Source: UMGS1124 sp045541255 (GTDB lineage: Bacteria; Bacillota_I; Bacilli_A; RF39; UBA660). Taken from it: a DNA stretch of 10,403 nucleotides. This document shows, piece by piece, positions 1 through 5,678 of the stretch. The stretch is from the NCBI GenBank assembly GCA_045541255.1, contig JAZQIU010000031.1, positions 1 to 10,403 on the forward strand, written 5' to 3'. Each line of letters starts with the position of its first letter. Positions within the stretch are counted from its first letter, which is position 1. The notes beneath the pieces were generated by a model. That model made no database searches. It saw nothing but the letters and a program-made list of their open reading frames with translations, and was not told where the DNA came from. The position numbers were made by a program, and so were the translations under genes.

Positions 1-143
1 TCATTTAATTTACTTATTTCTTTATTAACTATTTTTTCTATTTGTTCATTTGATAATTCAAGGAATTTATATTCTTCATATATTTTATCTATAATAGGTT
101 TTAATGCTGTTAATAATTTTTTAGTATCACTTATTGAACTCAT
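1..143 (-). CDS. Partial hypothetical protein, N-terminal 47 residues
   Basis: The 5' end of a gene that leaves the window. The ATG follows a strong Shine-Dalgarno site (AGGGAGGAA) at normal spacing, and the frame stays open to the edge. The visible residues begin MSSISDTKKLLTALKPIIDK and continue as a charged, probably helical segment rich in Lys, Glu and Ile. The family cannot be named from this fragment. A sigma-factor-like or small mobile-element regulatory protein is possible, but this is only an impression. It lies beyond the integrase on the presumed element side of tRNA-Arg, so it may be element cargo. Confidence 0.6.
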   Translation of the reverse strand, partial: MSSISDTKKLLTALKPIIDKIYEEYKFLELSNEQIEKIVNKEISKLN

Positions 144-418
144 ATTTCCTCCCTGAAAAATAAATTTATTAATTTTCTTCAAGTTATTTAATATAAGAAA
201 AAAATATAATCTAAAACACTAATTTTTTATATTTTTTTAAATATTTTTTAAAATTTATTTAAAAAAAAGTTATACTTTGTTATACTAAATATAGTTATTT
301 GTACATTTTTTTACATAAAGTAAATAACTTTGAGAATAAATGTAAAAATCACATAAAATTGTACATATATTTTTTTTTGACCATATTTAAAGTTGAATTA
401 ATAAAGTAATATATAAAA
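144..418. other. AT-rich intergenic spacer with short repeats, no gene
   Basis: About 300 bases between the partial gene and the integrase contain no credible reading frame on either strand. The half nearer the partial gene is almost pure A/T tracts. The other half carries an 8-base direct repeat, a TTGTACAT pair exactly 60 bases apart (299 and 359), an ACATAAA pair (313 and 351), and inverted arms AGTTATTT/AAATAACT at 293-300 and 322-329. It probably holds the promoter and control sites of the leftmost gene, but no convincing -35/-10 pair could be fixed. Confidence 0.5.
269..286. repeat. Tandem GTTATACT repeat, possible operator
   Basis: GTTATACT occurs twice separated by TT, giving a 10-base period, close to one helical turn. 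It lies about 125 bases upstream of the start codon of the leftmost gene. Same-face spacing suits a dimeric DNA-binding protein, but the low complexity of the region makes chance possible. Confidence 0.3.
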
Positions 419-450
419 ATAAAAACACATAACAGTTTATGTGTTTTTAT
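419..450 (-). terminator. Intrinsic terminator of the integrase gene
   Basis: A perfect 14-base inverted repeat (arms 419-432 and 437-450, CAGT loop on the plus strand) is followed on the minus strand by a T-rich run. The integrase stop codon lies inside the stem. Confidence 0.8.
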
Positions 451-1541
451 CTATAGAAAGGCTCTAATTGATTCATCATTATAACTTTATTCTCATAATT
501 CGGATGAACATATCTTTCTAATGTTATTCTTACACTAGAATGTCCCAATATTTCACTTAATGTTTTGGGATCGCAACCATTTTCAATGCATCTCGTTGCA
601 AATGTATGTCTTAATGCATGAAAATTATAATTATTTAAATTAATTGATGAAAGAATTTTTTTATATCTATTAAAATATGTTCTTGTTTCAATAAATCTTT
701 CTGTCCCTGAAACAAAAAAAGTATCTGATGTTATATTGCATGATATTCTTTTTAATATGGGGATAATAAAGTCTGGTATAGGTATTTCTCTAATGGAAGA
801 TGAAGATTTAGGTTCATCTATAATTACAACTGTTTTTTTATTTGTATTTTTATCAAAAGATTTTATTCTTATTAAAGTTTTTTTTATATAAATTCTTTTA
901 TTGTCCAAATCTATATTTTTCCATTGTAAAGCACATAATTCCCCAATTCTTAATCCAGTATATAAACAAAAATAAATACTAAAAGAAAATTCGTTAAAGT
1001 TTATTAATAACTCTTTTTCAAGTTTTGCTTGTTCTTCTTTTTTCAAAATTTGAATTTCGTTTCTAGGTACTTTTGGCATTGGTATTTTTATAGTAATATT
1101 ACCAATTCTTAATATCTGTTGTAATATTATTAGAATATCTTTTACACTTTTTTCTGCTAACCCTTCATTTAATAGACTTGTAGTAAAATTGTTAATAACA
1201 TCTAAAGAAATATTATTTTTTTTAATGCTAGCAAATTTAGGTATAATTCTTGATTTTACTATGTATTGATAATTAGAATACGTAGACTTTTTAGTTCTTA
1301 TTTTAGAATTATTTAACCAAATATTTATATCATAACCAATATAATTCTTATCATAAATTAACAAATCATTTTTCTTTATTAGTTCGTTAATTTTTAAATT
1401 ATACTTTTTTATAGTATCTTCTTCACTTTTTCCATAAACAGATTTGTAATTAGCGGTACCATCTTCCTTATAACCATAATGATACCTAATTTCATATCTC
1501 CCATCATTTCTTAAATAAATATTTTTACATTCCTTTTTCAT
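447..1541 (-). CDS. Tyrosine recombinase / site-specific integrase
   Basis: This enzyme cuts and rejoins DNA at attachment sites through a 3'-phosphotyrosine intermediate. The 364 residues follow the phage/ICE integrase plan: an N-terminal beta-rich arm-binding segment (about 1-60), a SAM-like core-binding domain (about 65-155) and the catalytic domain. The full active site is visible: R198 (TGLRIGEL), K245, H308 and R311 (HALRH), H334 (LGHSS) and nucleophile Y344 (ERYVHP). Length is normal for the Tn916/phage type and nothing is truncated. AAAGGAG sits 6 bases before the ATG. The gene begins about 140 bases from the 3' end of tRNA-Arg and reads away from it, so the tRNA is the likely integration target. 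No excisionase gene is visible. The name int would be generic. Confidence 0.95.
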   Translation of the reverse strand: MKKECKNIYLRNDGRYEIRYHYGYKEDGTANYKSVYGKSEEDTIKKYNLKINELIKKNDLLIYDKNYIGYDINIWLNNSKIRTKKSTYSNYQYIVKSRIIPKFASIKKNNISLDVINNFTTSLLNEGLAEKSVKDILIILQQILRIGNITIKIPMPKVPRNEIQILKKEEQAKLEKELLINFNEFSFSIYFCLYTGLRIGELCALQWKNIDLDNKRIYIKKTLIRIKSFDKNTNKKTVVIIDEPKSSSSIREIPIPDFIIPILKRISCNITSDTFFVSGTERFIETRTYFNRYKKILSSINLNNYNFHALRHTFATRCIENGCDPKTLSEILGHSSVRITLERYVHPNYENKVIMMNQLEPFYR

Positions 1542-1620
1542 TTTTTCTCCTTTCTTTAAATATGATACTTTTTTTTAAAGTAAATGTATGCTTAATTTTT
1601 TTAATAAATACTATCACGAT

Positions 1621-1645
1621 AAAAAAACAGATAGTTTTCTATCTG
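1621..1645 (-). terminator. Intrinsic terminator downstream of tRNA-Arg
   Basis: A 7-base stem CAGATAG/CTATCTG with a four-base loop is followed on the minus strand by seven T. It lies about 35 bases beyond the tRNA 3' end and separates tRNA-Arg from the integrase. If an element is integrated here, this terminator may belong to the element rather than the ancestral tRNA locus. Confidence 0.8.
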
Positions 1646-1678
1646 CTTATATTTTAGATATAATATAATAAATAAAAA

Positions 1679-1715
1679 TGGTGTCCCCGGGCAGAATCGA
1701 ACTGCCGACCTATCG
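1679..1715 (-). other. Candidate attachment site (att) in the tRNA-Arg 3' end
   Basis: Tyrosine recombinases often recombine within the anticodon-to-3'-end part of a tRNA gene, which regenerates a complete tRNA at one junction. Here the integrase lies directly downstream of the tRNA 3' end. The matching direct repeat at the far end of the element would lie left of this window, so the core boundaries cannot be set; the range marks the plausible 3' half only. This is inference from layout. Confidence 0.4.
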
Positions 1716-1755
1716 CTTAGGAGGCGATTGCTCTATCCTACTGAGCTACGAGGAC
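1679..1755 (-). tRNA. tRNA-Arg, anticodon CCU
   Basis: The 77-base gene folds as a standard cloverleaf: acceptor GTCCTCG pairs with CGGGGAC (one G-T pair), the T arm contains GTTCGAATC, and the anticodon loop CTCCTAA gives CCT, reading AGG. The CCA tail is encoded. Its 3' end faces an integrase gene, so it is likely an attachment site as well as a functional tRNA. Confidence 0.95.
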
Positions 1756-1768
1756 ATCAACTAAATTT

Positions 1769-1797
1769 AATATATCATATAAAAAAAGTTTGAACAA
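1769..1797 (-). promoter_or_regulatory. Sigma-A-type promoter for tRNA-Arg
   Basis: On the minus strand TTGTTC is followed after 17 bases by TATATT, with TGA just before the -10 (extended -10). The -10 ends 13 bases before the first tRNA base. The -35 lies inside the terminator hairpin of the upstream HD gene. Confidence 0.5.
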
Positions 1798-1813
1798 TTA
1801 TTTTTGTCCAAAC
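1781..1813 (-). terminator. Intrinsic terminator of the HD-domain gene
   Basis: On the minus strand GTTTGGAC and GTTCAAAC form an 8-base stem (one G-U pair) followed by seven T. The TAA stop of the HD gene is in the loop. Confidence 0.75.
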
Positions 1814-2298
1814 AATATCATATTCATAATAAATATCATGTATACTGCAATAGCATTTTTCCATTTGAATTTATATTGTTCATAAGTTGAAATTGTTTTA
1901 TCAACACTAGTTAATAACCAACTTTCTTTATATTTTGGAAATGTTTTACCTAACGGAAACATATGGGCTTCTATTGCATTAATTTCTTTTTTATTTAATT
2001 CAAATTCTTTCATTGCATTTTCTTTTGCAACTGATGGATGTAGGTTTAATTTTTTTGGTTCTGATACATCTTTTAAATCACTAGCTGTATAGTAATCATG
2101 TAATAAAGCTGCTCTTGTAGCAGAAACGTAATCCATATGTAAGAATTTTGCTATTTTATATGTAAACTTTGAAACTCTTATAACATGTATATATCTTGTT
2201 AGTCCATGATGACTTTCTCTTTTTAATTCATTAAATTTATTTGTTTTTATTATATCTTTTGCAATATTATCAAAACTAATATTATTTGATTTATGCAT
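1798..2298 (-). CDS. HD-domain phosphohydrolase, substrate unknown
   Basis: A 166-residue single-domain HD protein. The metal-binding signature H...HD...D is present as H38 (RYIHVIRV), H67-D68 (ALLHDYY) and D133 (SVDKT). H87 and H112 are further candidate ligands, as in HD proteins with a two-metal site. Family members hydrolyse phosphomonoesters or phosphodiesters of nucleotides; the substrate cannot be told here. The last 18 residues (about 149-163) are hydrophobic and might be a membrane-contacting helix, unusual for a small HD enzyme. The start is supported by GAGGTGA shortly before the ATG. It has its own promoter and terminator and precedes tRNA-Arg. Confidence 0.85.
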   Translation of the reverse strand: MHKSNNISFDNIAKDIIKTNKFNELKRESHHGLTRYIHVIRVSKFTYKIAKFLHMDYVSATRAALLHDYYTASDLKDVSEPKKLNLHPSVAKENAMKEFELNKKEINAIEAHMFPLGKTFPKYKESWLLTSVDKTISTYEQYKFKWKNAIAVYMIFIMNMILFGQK

Positions 2299-2319
2299 AT
2301 TTTCACCTCAGTAGACAAA

Positions 2320-2348
2320 ATTATATCATAAATAAAAATTATTGTCTA
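2320..2348 (-). promoter_or_regulatory. Promoter of the HD-domain gene
   Basis: TAGACA, a 17-base spacer and a perfect TATAAT preceded by TGA (extended -10) lie just upstream of the Shine-Dalgarno site. TTGTCTA at 2342-2348 overlaps the -35, its inverted copy TAGACAA lies at 2312-2318 just downstream of the -10, and another TTGTCTA occurs at 2398-2404. Symmetric sites around the promoter suggest an operator. Confidence 0.65.
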
Positions 2349-2372
2349 ATTTCATACAATATATTATATTTA

Positions 2373-2390
2373 TTTACATTAAAATGTAAA
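2373..2390. promoter_or_regulatory. 18-base palindrome upstream of the HD gene
   Basis: TTTACATT and AATGTAAA flank a central AA with perfect symmetry. It lies about 25 bases upstream of the HD-gene promoter and has no T-tract to make it a terminator. It could be a repressor or activator site, but no known regulon motif is confidently matched. Confidence 0.35.
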
Positions 2391-2420
2391 ACTTAATTTG
2401 TCTATATTTTGTTTTTTTAG

Positions 2421-2450
2421 AAAAAAAATATACTATTCAAAGTATATTTT
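2421..2450 (-). terminator. Intrinsic terminator of metG
   Basis: A 10-base perfect stem (AAAATATACT paired with AGTATATTTT, six-base loop) is followed by more T on the minus strand. The metG stop codon overlaps the stem. Confidence 0.8.
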
Positions 2451-4065
2451 ATAATCTATTAAATAATGCTTCTATATTATTTAGTTCTTGATTTTTAGTA
2501 GCTTCTACAAATTCCCAAGAACTTTCATTAATATTTAAGTAATTTCTTATTTTTGATGCTGTATCTGGCATTATTGGTTCAATGTAGTTAGCAATATTTG
2601 CTATAACACAAGAACATGTATAGATACAATCATTGAATTTATTTATATCTTCTTTAAACGCTATCCATGGAGTACTTTCATCATAATATTTATTCACTCT
2701 ATCTAATAAGTTAATTATTATATTAGTAACTTCTCTAAATTCCATTTTTTCCATATTAAATGAAATGTCTTGATAAGTTCTTTCTAATAATGCTTTTATA
2801 TTTTCATCCATATTTCCTTCTGGAATATTTGTTAACCCTTTAAATTTTAAAGTTCTATTTATAAAGTTTCCTAATTTATTATTAACTTCATTATGTGTTG
2901 CATTATAATCTTCTACTGAGAACGATGTATCTCTTTTTTCTGGACCATTTCTTAATAAATGAAATCTTAATGTATCAATATTGAATTGTTCTGTCGCTTC
3001 TAATATTGTTAATCCAATACCTTTACTTTTAGAAAATTTTTGTTCATTAAAGTTTAGGTACTCACTAGAAACTATCATATCTGGTAATTTATAATTATCT
3101 CTTAAAGATAATAATAAGCCTGGGAATATGATACTATGGAATGTTATATTATCTTTACCATGTACCATGTACATAATATCATTTTTATCTTTCTTCCACC
3201 AATTTTCAAAATCTAAATTATTACGTTCACAATAATCCATTGTTGTTGTTAAATAACCTAAAACAGCTTCTATCCAAACGTACATTTTTTTATCTTCATA
3301 ATTTGGAATAGGAATGTTAACACCCCAGTCTAGATTTCTTGTAACGGCTCTATCAGGAAGGCCTTCTAATAAATATTTATTAGTTTCATTTTGAGCATTT
3401 TTTCTCCATTTAACTTCATTTTCTTTTGCGTAAATTTCTATTTCTTTTTGCAATTTAGATAGTGCAATGTATAAATTCTTATTATCTTTTGTTGTTGTTG
3501 AATTACCACAATCTATACAAGTAGCTCCAACTAATTCTTCTTTTGTAAACACATGGCCACAATCACATTGGTCACCTTTAGTTTCCAAACCACATTCTGG
3601 ACAAATTAATTTAACTTCTCTATCCGCAACAAATTTATTACATGTTTCACAATAATTATCTGGTTCTATTTGTTCAAAAATAAAACCATTATCATACATC
3701 TTTTTAAATAAATTTTCTACAGTTGATTTGTGAAAATCACTTTCAGTTTTTGAATATAAGTTATAAGAGAAATTCATTTTATTAAATGATTCAACAAACT
3801 CTTCATGATATTTTTCTGCTATTGAAGATGCTGTAACTCCTTCTTTTTTTGCTCTTTCTGTAATCGGAGTCCCATGACAATCAGAGCCAGATACATAAAT
3901 AACATTATCTCCTACTAATCTATGATATCTTGCTAAAATATCTCCAGGTAAAAGTGCTGCTAAATGTCCTAAATGTAAAGAACTATTAGCATAAGGCCAA
4001 GCCCCACCAATAAGTATATTTCTTCCATTTTCATTAATTTTTATTTCATTATAAATTTCTTTCAT
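2449..4065 (-). CDS. metG: Methionyl-tRNA synthetase
   Basis: Charges tRNA-Met with methionine in the cytoplasm (class I synthetase). The 538 residues carry HLGH (31-34, the HIGH motif) and KFSKS (343-347, the KMSKS loop), with VHGKDN at 301-306. The connective domain has a double zinc knuckle: C139/C142, C155/C158, C167/C169 and C183/C186. The third pair is C-x-C (CDCGH), whereas family members usually have C-x2-C, so one residue is missing there. There is no C-terminal EMAP-like tRNA-binding domain, which explains the short length. The double-knuckle form differs from the longer B. subtilis-type enzyme. The ribosome site is weak (TTTGGTGA). The 140-base leader shows no T-box. It is monocistronic. 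Confidence 0.97.
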   Translation of the reverse strand: MKEIYNEIKINENGRNILIGGAWPYANSSLHLGHLAALLPGDILARYHRLVGDNVIYVSGSDCHGTPITERAKKEGVTASSIAEKYHEEFVESFNKMNFSYNLYSKTESDFHKSTVENLFKKMYDNGFIFEQIEPDNYCETCNKFVADREVKLICPECGLETKGDQCDCGHVFTKEELVGATCIDCGNSTTTKDNKNLYIALSKLQKEIEIYAKENEVKWRKNAQNETNKYLLEGLPDRAVTRNLDWGVNIPIPNYEDKKMYVWIEAVLGYLTTTMDYCERNNLDFENWWKKDKNDIMYMVHGKDNITFHSIIFPGLLLSLRDNYKLPDMIVSSEYLNFNEQKFSKSKGIGLTILEATEQFNIDTLRFHLLRNGPEKRDTSFSVEDYNATHNEVNNKLGNFINRTLKFKGLTNIPEGNMDENIKALLERTYQDISFNMEKMEFREVTNIIINLLDRVNKYYDESTPWIAFKEDINKFNDCIYTCSCVIANIANYIEPIMPDTASKIRNYLNINESSWEFVEATKNQELNNIEALFNRL

Positions 4066-4095
4066 AAGTCACCAAACTTTCATTAGTTATAAATT

Positions 4096-4124
4096 AATAT
4101 AATTATGTTAATATAATACCACAA
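4096..4124 (-). promoter_or_regulatory. Candidate metG promoter region
   Basis: Two overlapping readings exist on the minus strand. One is TTGTGG, 17 bases, TATATT. The other is an extended -10 TGGTATTAT at 4113-4121 with a poor -35. A 10-base direct repeat TTAATATAAT (4094 and 4108) covers the same stretch, so the AT-richness limits certainty. Confidence 0.4.
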
Positions 4125-4178
4125 TTTATAATAATTTTGTGAAAAAAATGTATTATTTTTTATTTATTATATTTTATT

Positions 4179-4203
4179 AAAAAATAGCCAATGATTCTAT
4201 TTT
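4179..4203 (-). terminator. Intrinsic terminator of the SDR gene
   Basis: AAAATAG and CTATTTT form a 7-base stem with a nine-base loop and a run of T on the minus strand, two bases after the stop codon. It insulates metG from the dehydrogenase gene. Confidence 0.6.
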
Positions 4204-4205
4204 GA

Positions 4206-5150
4206 CTATCCTTTATAAAGTCCACCATTTATGTGTATAACCTGTCCTGTTACATAAGATGCATCATCACTTGCTAAATATACAAATAATGGTGCTATTT
4301 CATAAGTTTCGCCAGCGCGTTTCATCGGCGCATCAGCACCTAGTGTTGGAATTTTTTCAGCTTCCCAACATGCTGGTTGTAATGCCGTCCAAAAATATCC
4401 CGGTGCTACAGCATTAACTCTTATATTTTTATCTGCTAAATTTGTTGCTAATGCTCTTGTAAATCCTACTATTGCACCTTTTGTAGTTACATAATCAATA
4501 AGTTCTGGTTCCCCATAGAAAGTTGTAACTGATGATAAATTAATAATATTAGAGCCGGGTTTCATGTGCTTTAATGCGGCTCTAGTCAAATAAAACATTC
4601 CATAAATATTTGTTTTCATTGTATTATCAAATTGCTCATCAGTAATATCTAATAAACTTTTTTGTTGATATTGAACTCCCGCATTGTTAATTAATATATC
4701 AATTTTTCCAAATTGTTTTAAAGTTTCTTCTACTATAAAATCACTAATTTCTTTATTTTTTATATCTCCTGCTATAAATAAACTTTCTCCGCCTAATTCA
4801 TCAAGTACCATTTTTGTTTCTTTTGCATCTTCATGTTCATTTAGATAGTTAATAACAACTTTTGCTCCTTCTTTTATAAATGCCACAGCTACTGCTCTAC
4901 CAATTCCAGAATCTCCACCTGTTATTATTGCAACTTTTCCTTTTAATTTTTCTGAAGCTTTATAGTTTGGATTATTATAAACAGGCCTAGGTTTCATTAT
5001 ATATTCCATCCCTGGTTGAACATCTTGTTCTTGAGGTGGATATGTTAGTTTAAATGAAGTGCATTTTAAACCTTCACCTTTCTCATTAATCCCTTTTAAC
5101 CCATAATCGTCTTGTCCATTAATATTTGAATAATAATATTTGTAATTCAT
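4206..5150 (-). CDS. Short-chain dehydrogenase/reductase, YhdF/YdaD (GSP39) type
   Basis: An NAD(P)-dependent oxidoreductase of the SDR superfamily, probably cytoplasmic. The chosen start gives 314 residues. A longer frame begins nine codons earlier, but its codons contain the Shine-Dalgarno sequence AAAGGAGTGAT, which belongs to the downstream ATG. Visible motifs are the cofactor loop TGGDSGIG (77-84), NNAG (155-158), N181, catalytic S207, Y220 (YVTTK) and K224, and PG (250-251). The roughly 50-residue N-terminal extension with PPQEQDVQPG and MKPRP is typical of the general-stress group of bacterial SDRs. The physiological substrate of this group is unclear; a stress role is inferred from B. 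subtilis relatives. It is a single-gene unit, divergent from tRNA-Leu. Confidence 0.93.
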   Translation of the reverse strand: MNYKYYYSNINGQDDYGLKGINEKGEGLKCTSFKLTYPPQEQDVQPGMEYIMKPRPVYNNPNYKASEKLKGKVAIITGGDSGIGRAVAVAFIKEGAKVVINYLNEHEDAKETKMVLDELGGESLFIAGDIKNKEISDFIVEETLKQFGKIDILINNAGVQYQQKSLLDITDEQFDNTMKTNIYGMFYLTRAALKHMKPGSNIINLSSVTTFYGEPELIDYVTTKGAIVGFTRALATNLADKNIRVNAVAPGYFWTALQPACWEAEKIPTLGADAPMKRAGETYEIAPLFVYLASDDASYVTGQVIHINGGLYKG

Positions 5151-5212
5151 TAAATCACTCCTTTTTATTATATTCATTTAATATAAAATAGTGTTTTAAT
5201 AAATTTTAAACA

Positions 5213-5242
5213 TTTACATAATCATGCTTTGTATGTTATAAT
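5213..5242 (+). promoter_or_regulatory. Promoter of tRNA-Leu
   Basis: TTTACA, an 18-base spacer and a perfect TATAAT preceded by TGT (extended -10). The -10 ends 12 bases before the mature tRNA. It fires opposite to the dehydrogenase gene from the same intergenic region. Confidence 0.75.
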
Positions 5243-5254
5243 TTTCTTGTAGTT

Positions 5255-5341
5255 GCCTCTGTGGCGGAATTGGTAGACGCGCTGGACTCAAAATCCAGTG
5301 GCAGCAATGTCGTGTCGGTTCGAGTCCGACCAGAGGCACCA
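5255..5341 (+). tRNA. tRNA-Leu, anticodon CAA
   Basis: An 87-base class II tRNA. Acceptor GCCTCTG pairs perfectly with CAGAGGC, the anticodon loop CTCAAAA between CTGGA and TCCAG gives CAA (reads TTG), a long variable arm follows, the T loop is GTTCGAGTC, and CCA is encoded. It is the only stable-RNA gene here on the plus strand. Confidence 0.97.
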
Positions 5342-5379
5342 GATTGATTGTTACTCGAACTTATCGAGATTAAATATAA

Positions 5380-5404
5380 AACGGCTTGAAAATAAGCTGT
5401 TTTT
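5380..5404 (+). terminator. Intrinsic terminator of tRNA-Leu
   Basis: AACGGCTT and AAGCTGTT pair over 8 bases (one G-U) with a six-base loop, followed by a T run. A smaller hairpin CTCGA/TCGAG at 5354-5368 lies between it and the tRNA. Confidence 0.75.
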
Positions 5405-5437
5405 ATGTTATTATGTATGTAGATGAAGGAAACTTCA

Positions 5438-5443
5438 TATAAT
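5438..5443 (+). promoter_or_regulatory. -10 element for the antisense small RNA
   Basis: A perfect TATAAT is followed seven bases later by the start of the predicted small RNA. The -35 is poor (GTATGT at a 17-base spacing). The spacer region contains a perfect hairpin ATGAAG-GAAA-CTTCAT (5423-5438), which could be a regulatory site instead of chance. Confidence 0.45.
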
Positions 5444-5449
5444 AAAAAA

Positions 5450-5531
5450 AGGAACATTCAATATTGCCTGTTGAGTGTTGCCATATATTTATGGTTCACC
5501 TAATTCAAAGCTGAGTTAGGTGATTTTCTTT
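5450..5531 (+). ncRNA. Predicted antitoxin small RNA, antisense to the toxin mRNA 3' UTR
   Basis: A predicted transcript of about 80 bases runs from a perfect -10 to a strong intrinsic terminator and ends at the stop codon of the convergent 27-residue toxin gene. It has no ribosome site and no credible reading frame. Its body would be fully complementary to the 3' untranslated part of the toxin mRNA, as in the TxpA/RatA and BsrG/SR4 type I systems. A short hairpin CCATA/TATGG (about 5481-5494) precedes the terminator stem. UCACCUAAUU in it can also pair with the toxin mRNA 5' leader (AGUUGGGUGA, with two G-U pairs). Predicted from sequence only. Confidence 0.55.
5451..5482. repeat. Left arm of an imperfect inverted repeat around the toxin gene
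   Basis: Reads GGAACATTCAATA, five extra bases, then GTTGAGTGTTGCC. The other arm on the minus strand reads GGAACATTTAATA then GTTGGGTGATTGCC. The first 13 bases match at 12 positions and the last part differs by one substitution and one gap. In toxin mRNA this arm would be the 3' end, followed by a run of seven U. Confidence 0.8.
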
Positions 5532-5532
5532 T
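5497..5532 (+). terminator. Terminator of the antisense small RNA
   Basis: CACCTAATTC and GAGTTAGGTG form a 10-base stem (one G-U) with loop AAAGCT, followed by ATTTTCTTTT. The same hairpin forms in the toxin mRNA, but the minus side lacks a T run. Toxin transcripts therefore probably continue to the seven-T tract at 5450-5444. Confidence 0.75.
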
Positions 5533-5615
5533 CATATCAAAACTATAAATAGTAATAATACTAGTAGGAAGATAATTATGATTAATGAAAAGATTAATAA
5601 ATCTTTCTTAAACAT
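5532..5615 (-). CDS. 27-residue hydrophobic peptide, probable type I toxin
   Basis: A small gene with every expression signal: a promoter with perfect TATAAT, leader of about 57 bases, Shine-Dalgarno GGGAGG seven bases before the ATG, and a TGA stop. The peptide starts MFKKD, and the remaining 22 residues are almost all Leu, Ile, Val or Phe with a single Ser, forming one membrane-spanning helix. Length and composition resemble membrane-acting type I toxins (Ibs, Fst or TxpA-like in kind), though no specific family sequence is recognised. A convergent antisense RNA covers its 3' UTR, and the leader can pair with the mRNA 3' end. The alternative is a regulatory or complex-associated micropeptide. 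It stands alone between tRNA-Leu and the scp operon. Confidence 0.65.
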   Translation of the reverse strand: MFKKDLLIFSLIIIIFLLVLLLFIVLI

Positions 5616-5618
5616 ATT

Positions 5619-5650
5619 ATCGCCTCCCTTCTTTTTTGAAGTTTGGCAAT
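5619..5650 (-). promoter_or_regulatory. Hairpin masking the toxin ribosome-binding site
   Basis: In the toxin leader, AUUGCC pairs with GGCGAU and, nested inside, CUUC pairs with GAAG across six A. The downstream strand covers the last bases of the GGGAGG Shine-Dalgarno site. Such local masking is common in type I toxin mRNAs. The AUUGCC strand is also part of the long inverted repeat, so the two pairings compete. Confidence 0.45.
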
Positions 5651-5671
5651 CACCCAACTATTAAATGTTCC
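5645..5671. repeat. Right arm of the inverted repeat, toxin mRNA 5' end
   Basis: This 27-base arm begins at the predicted transcription start of the toxin mRNA. It matches the left arm in inverted orientation. A part of it (AGTTGGGTGATT on the minus strand, 5648-5659) is also complementary, with one G-U, to AATCACCTAACT on the same strand at 5514-5525, directly after the toxin gene. Confidence 0.8.
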
Positions 5672-5678
5672 TGTTGAA

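Noticed and set aside
3467..3655. 62-codon plus-strand frame inside metG
   Set aside because: Antisense to the zinc-knuckle region of metG; no start signal.
4066..4205. T-box or SAM riboswitch upstream of metG
   Set aside because: The leader is short, almost featureless AT sequence without the T-box core or a leader terminator of its own; the hairpin present belongs to the preceding gene.
5151..5177. Earlier ATG for the dehydrogenase gene
   Set aside because: The nine extra codons contain the Shine-Dalgarno site of the downstream ATG, and no ribosome site precedes the earlier one.
5236..5457. 73-codon frame on the minus strand across tRNA-Leu, with a GRTRTDTTLLPLDFESSAST stretch
   Set aside because: It is the antisense translation of a leucine tRNA gene, a well-known spurious protein in databases; no ribosome site.
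5451..5671. The inverted repeat as ends of a MITE or small insertion sequence
   Set aside because: No target-site duplication is visible at the flanks (A-run on one side, TGTTGAAA on the other), and the arms coincide with predicted transcript ends and a toxin gene. Not fully excluded.
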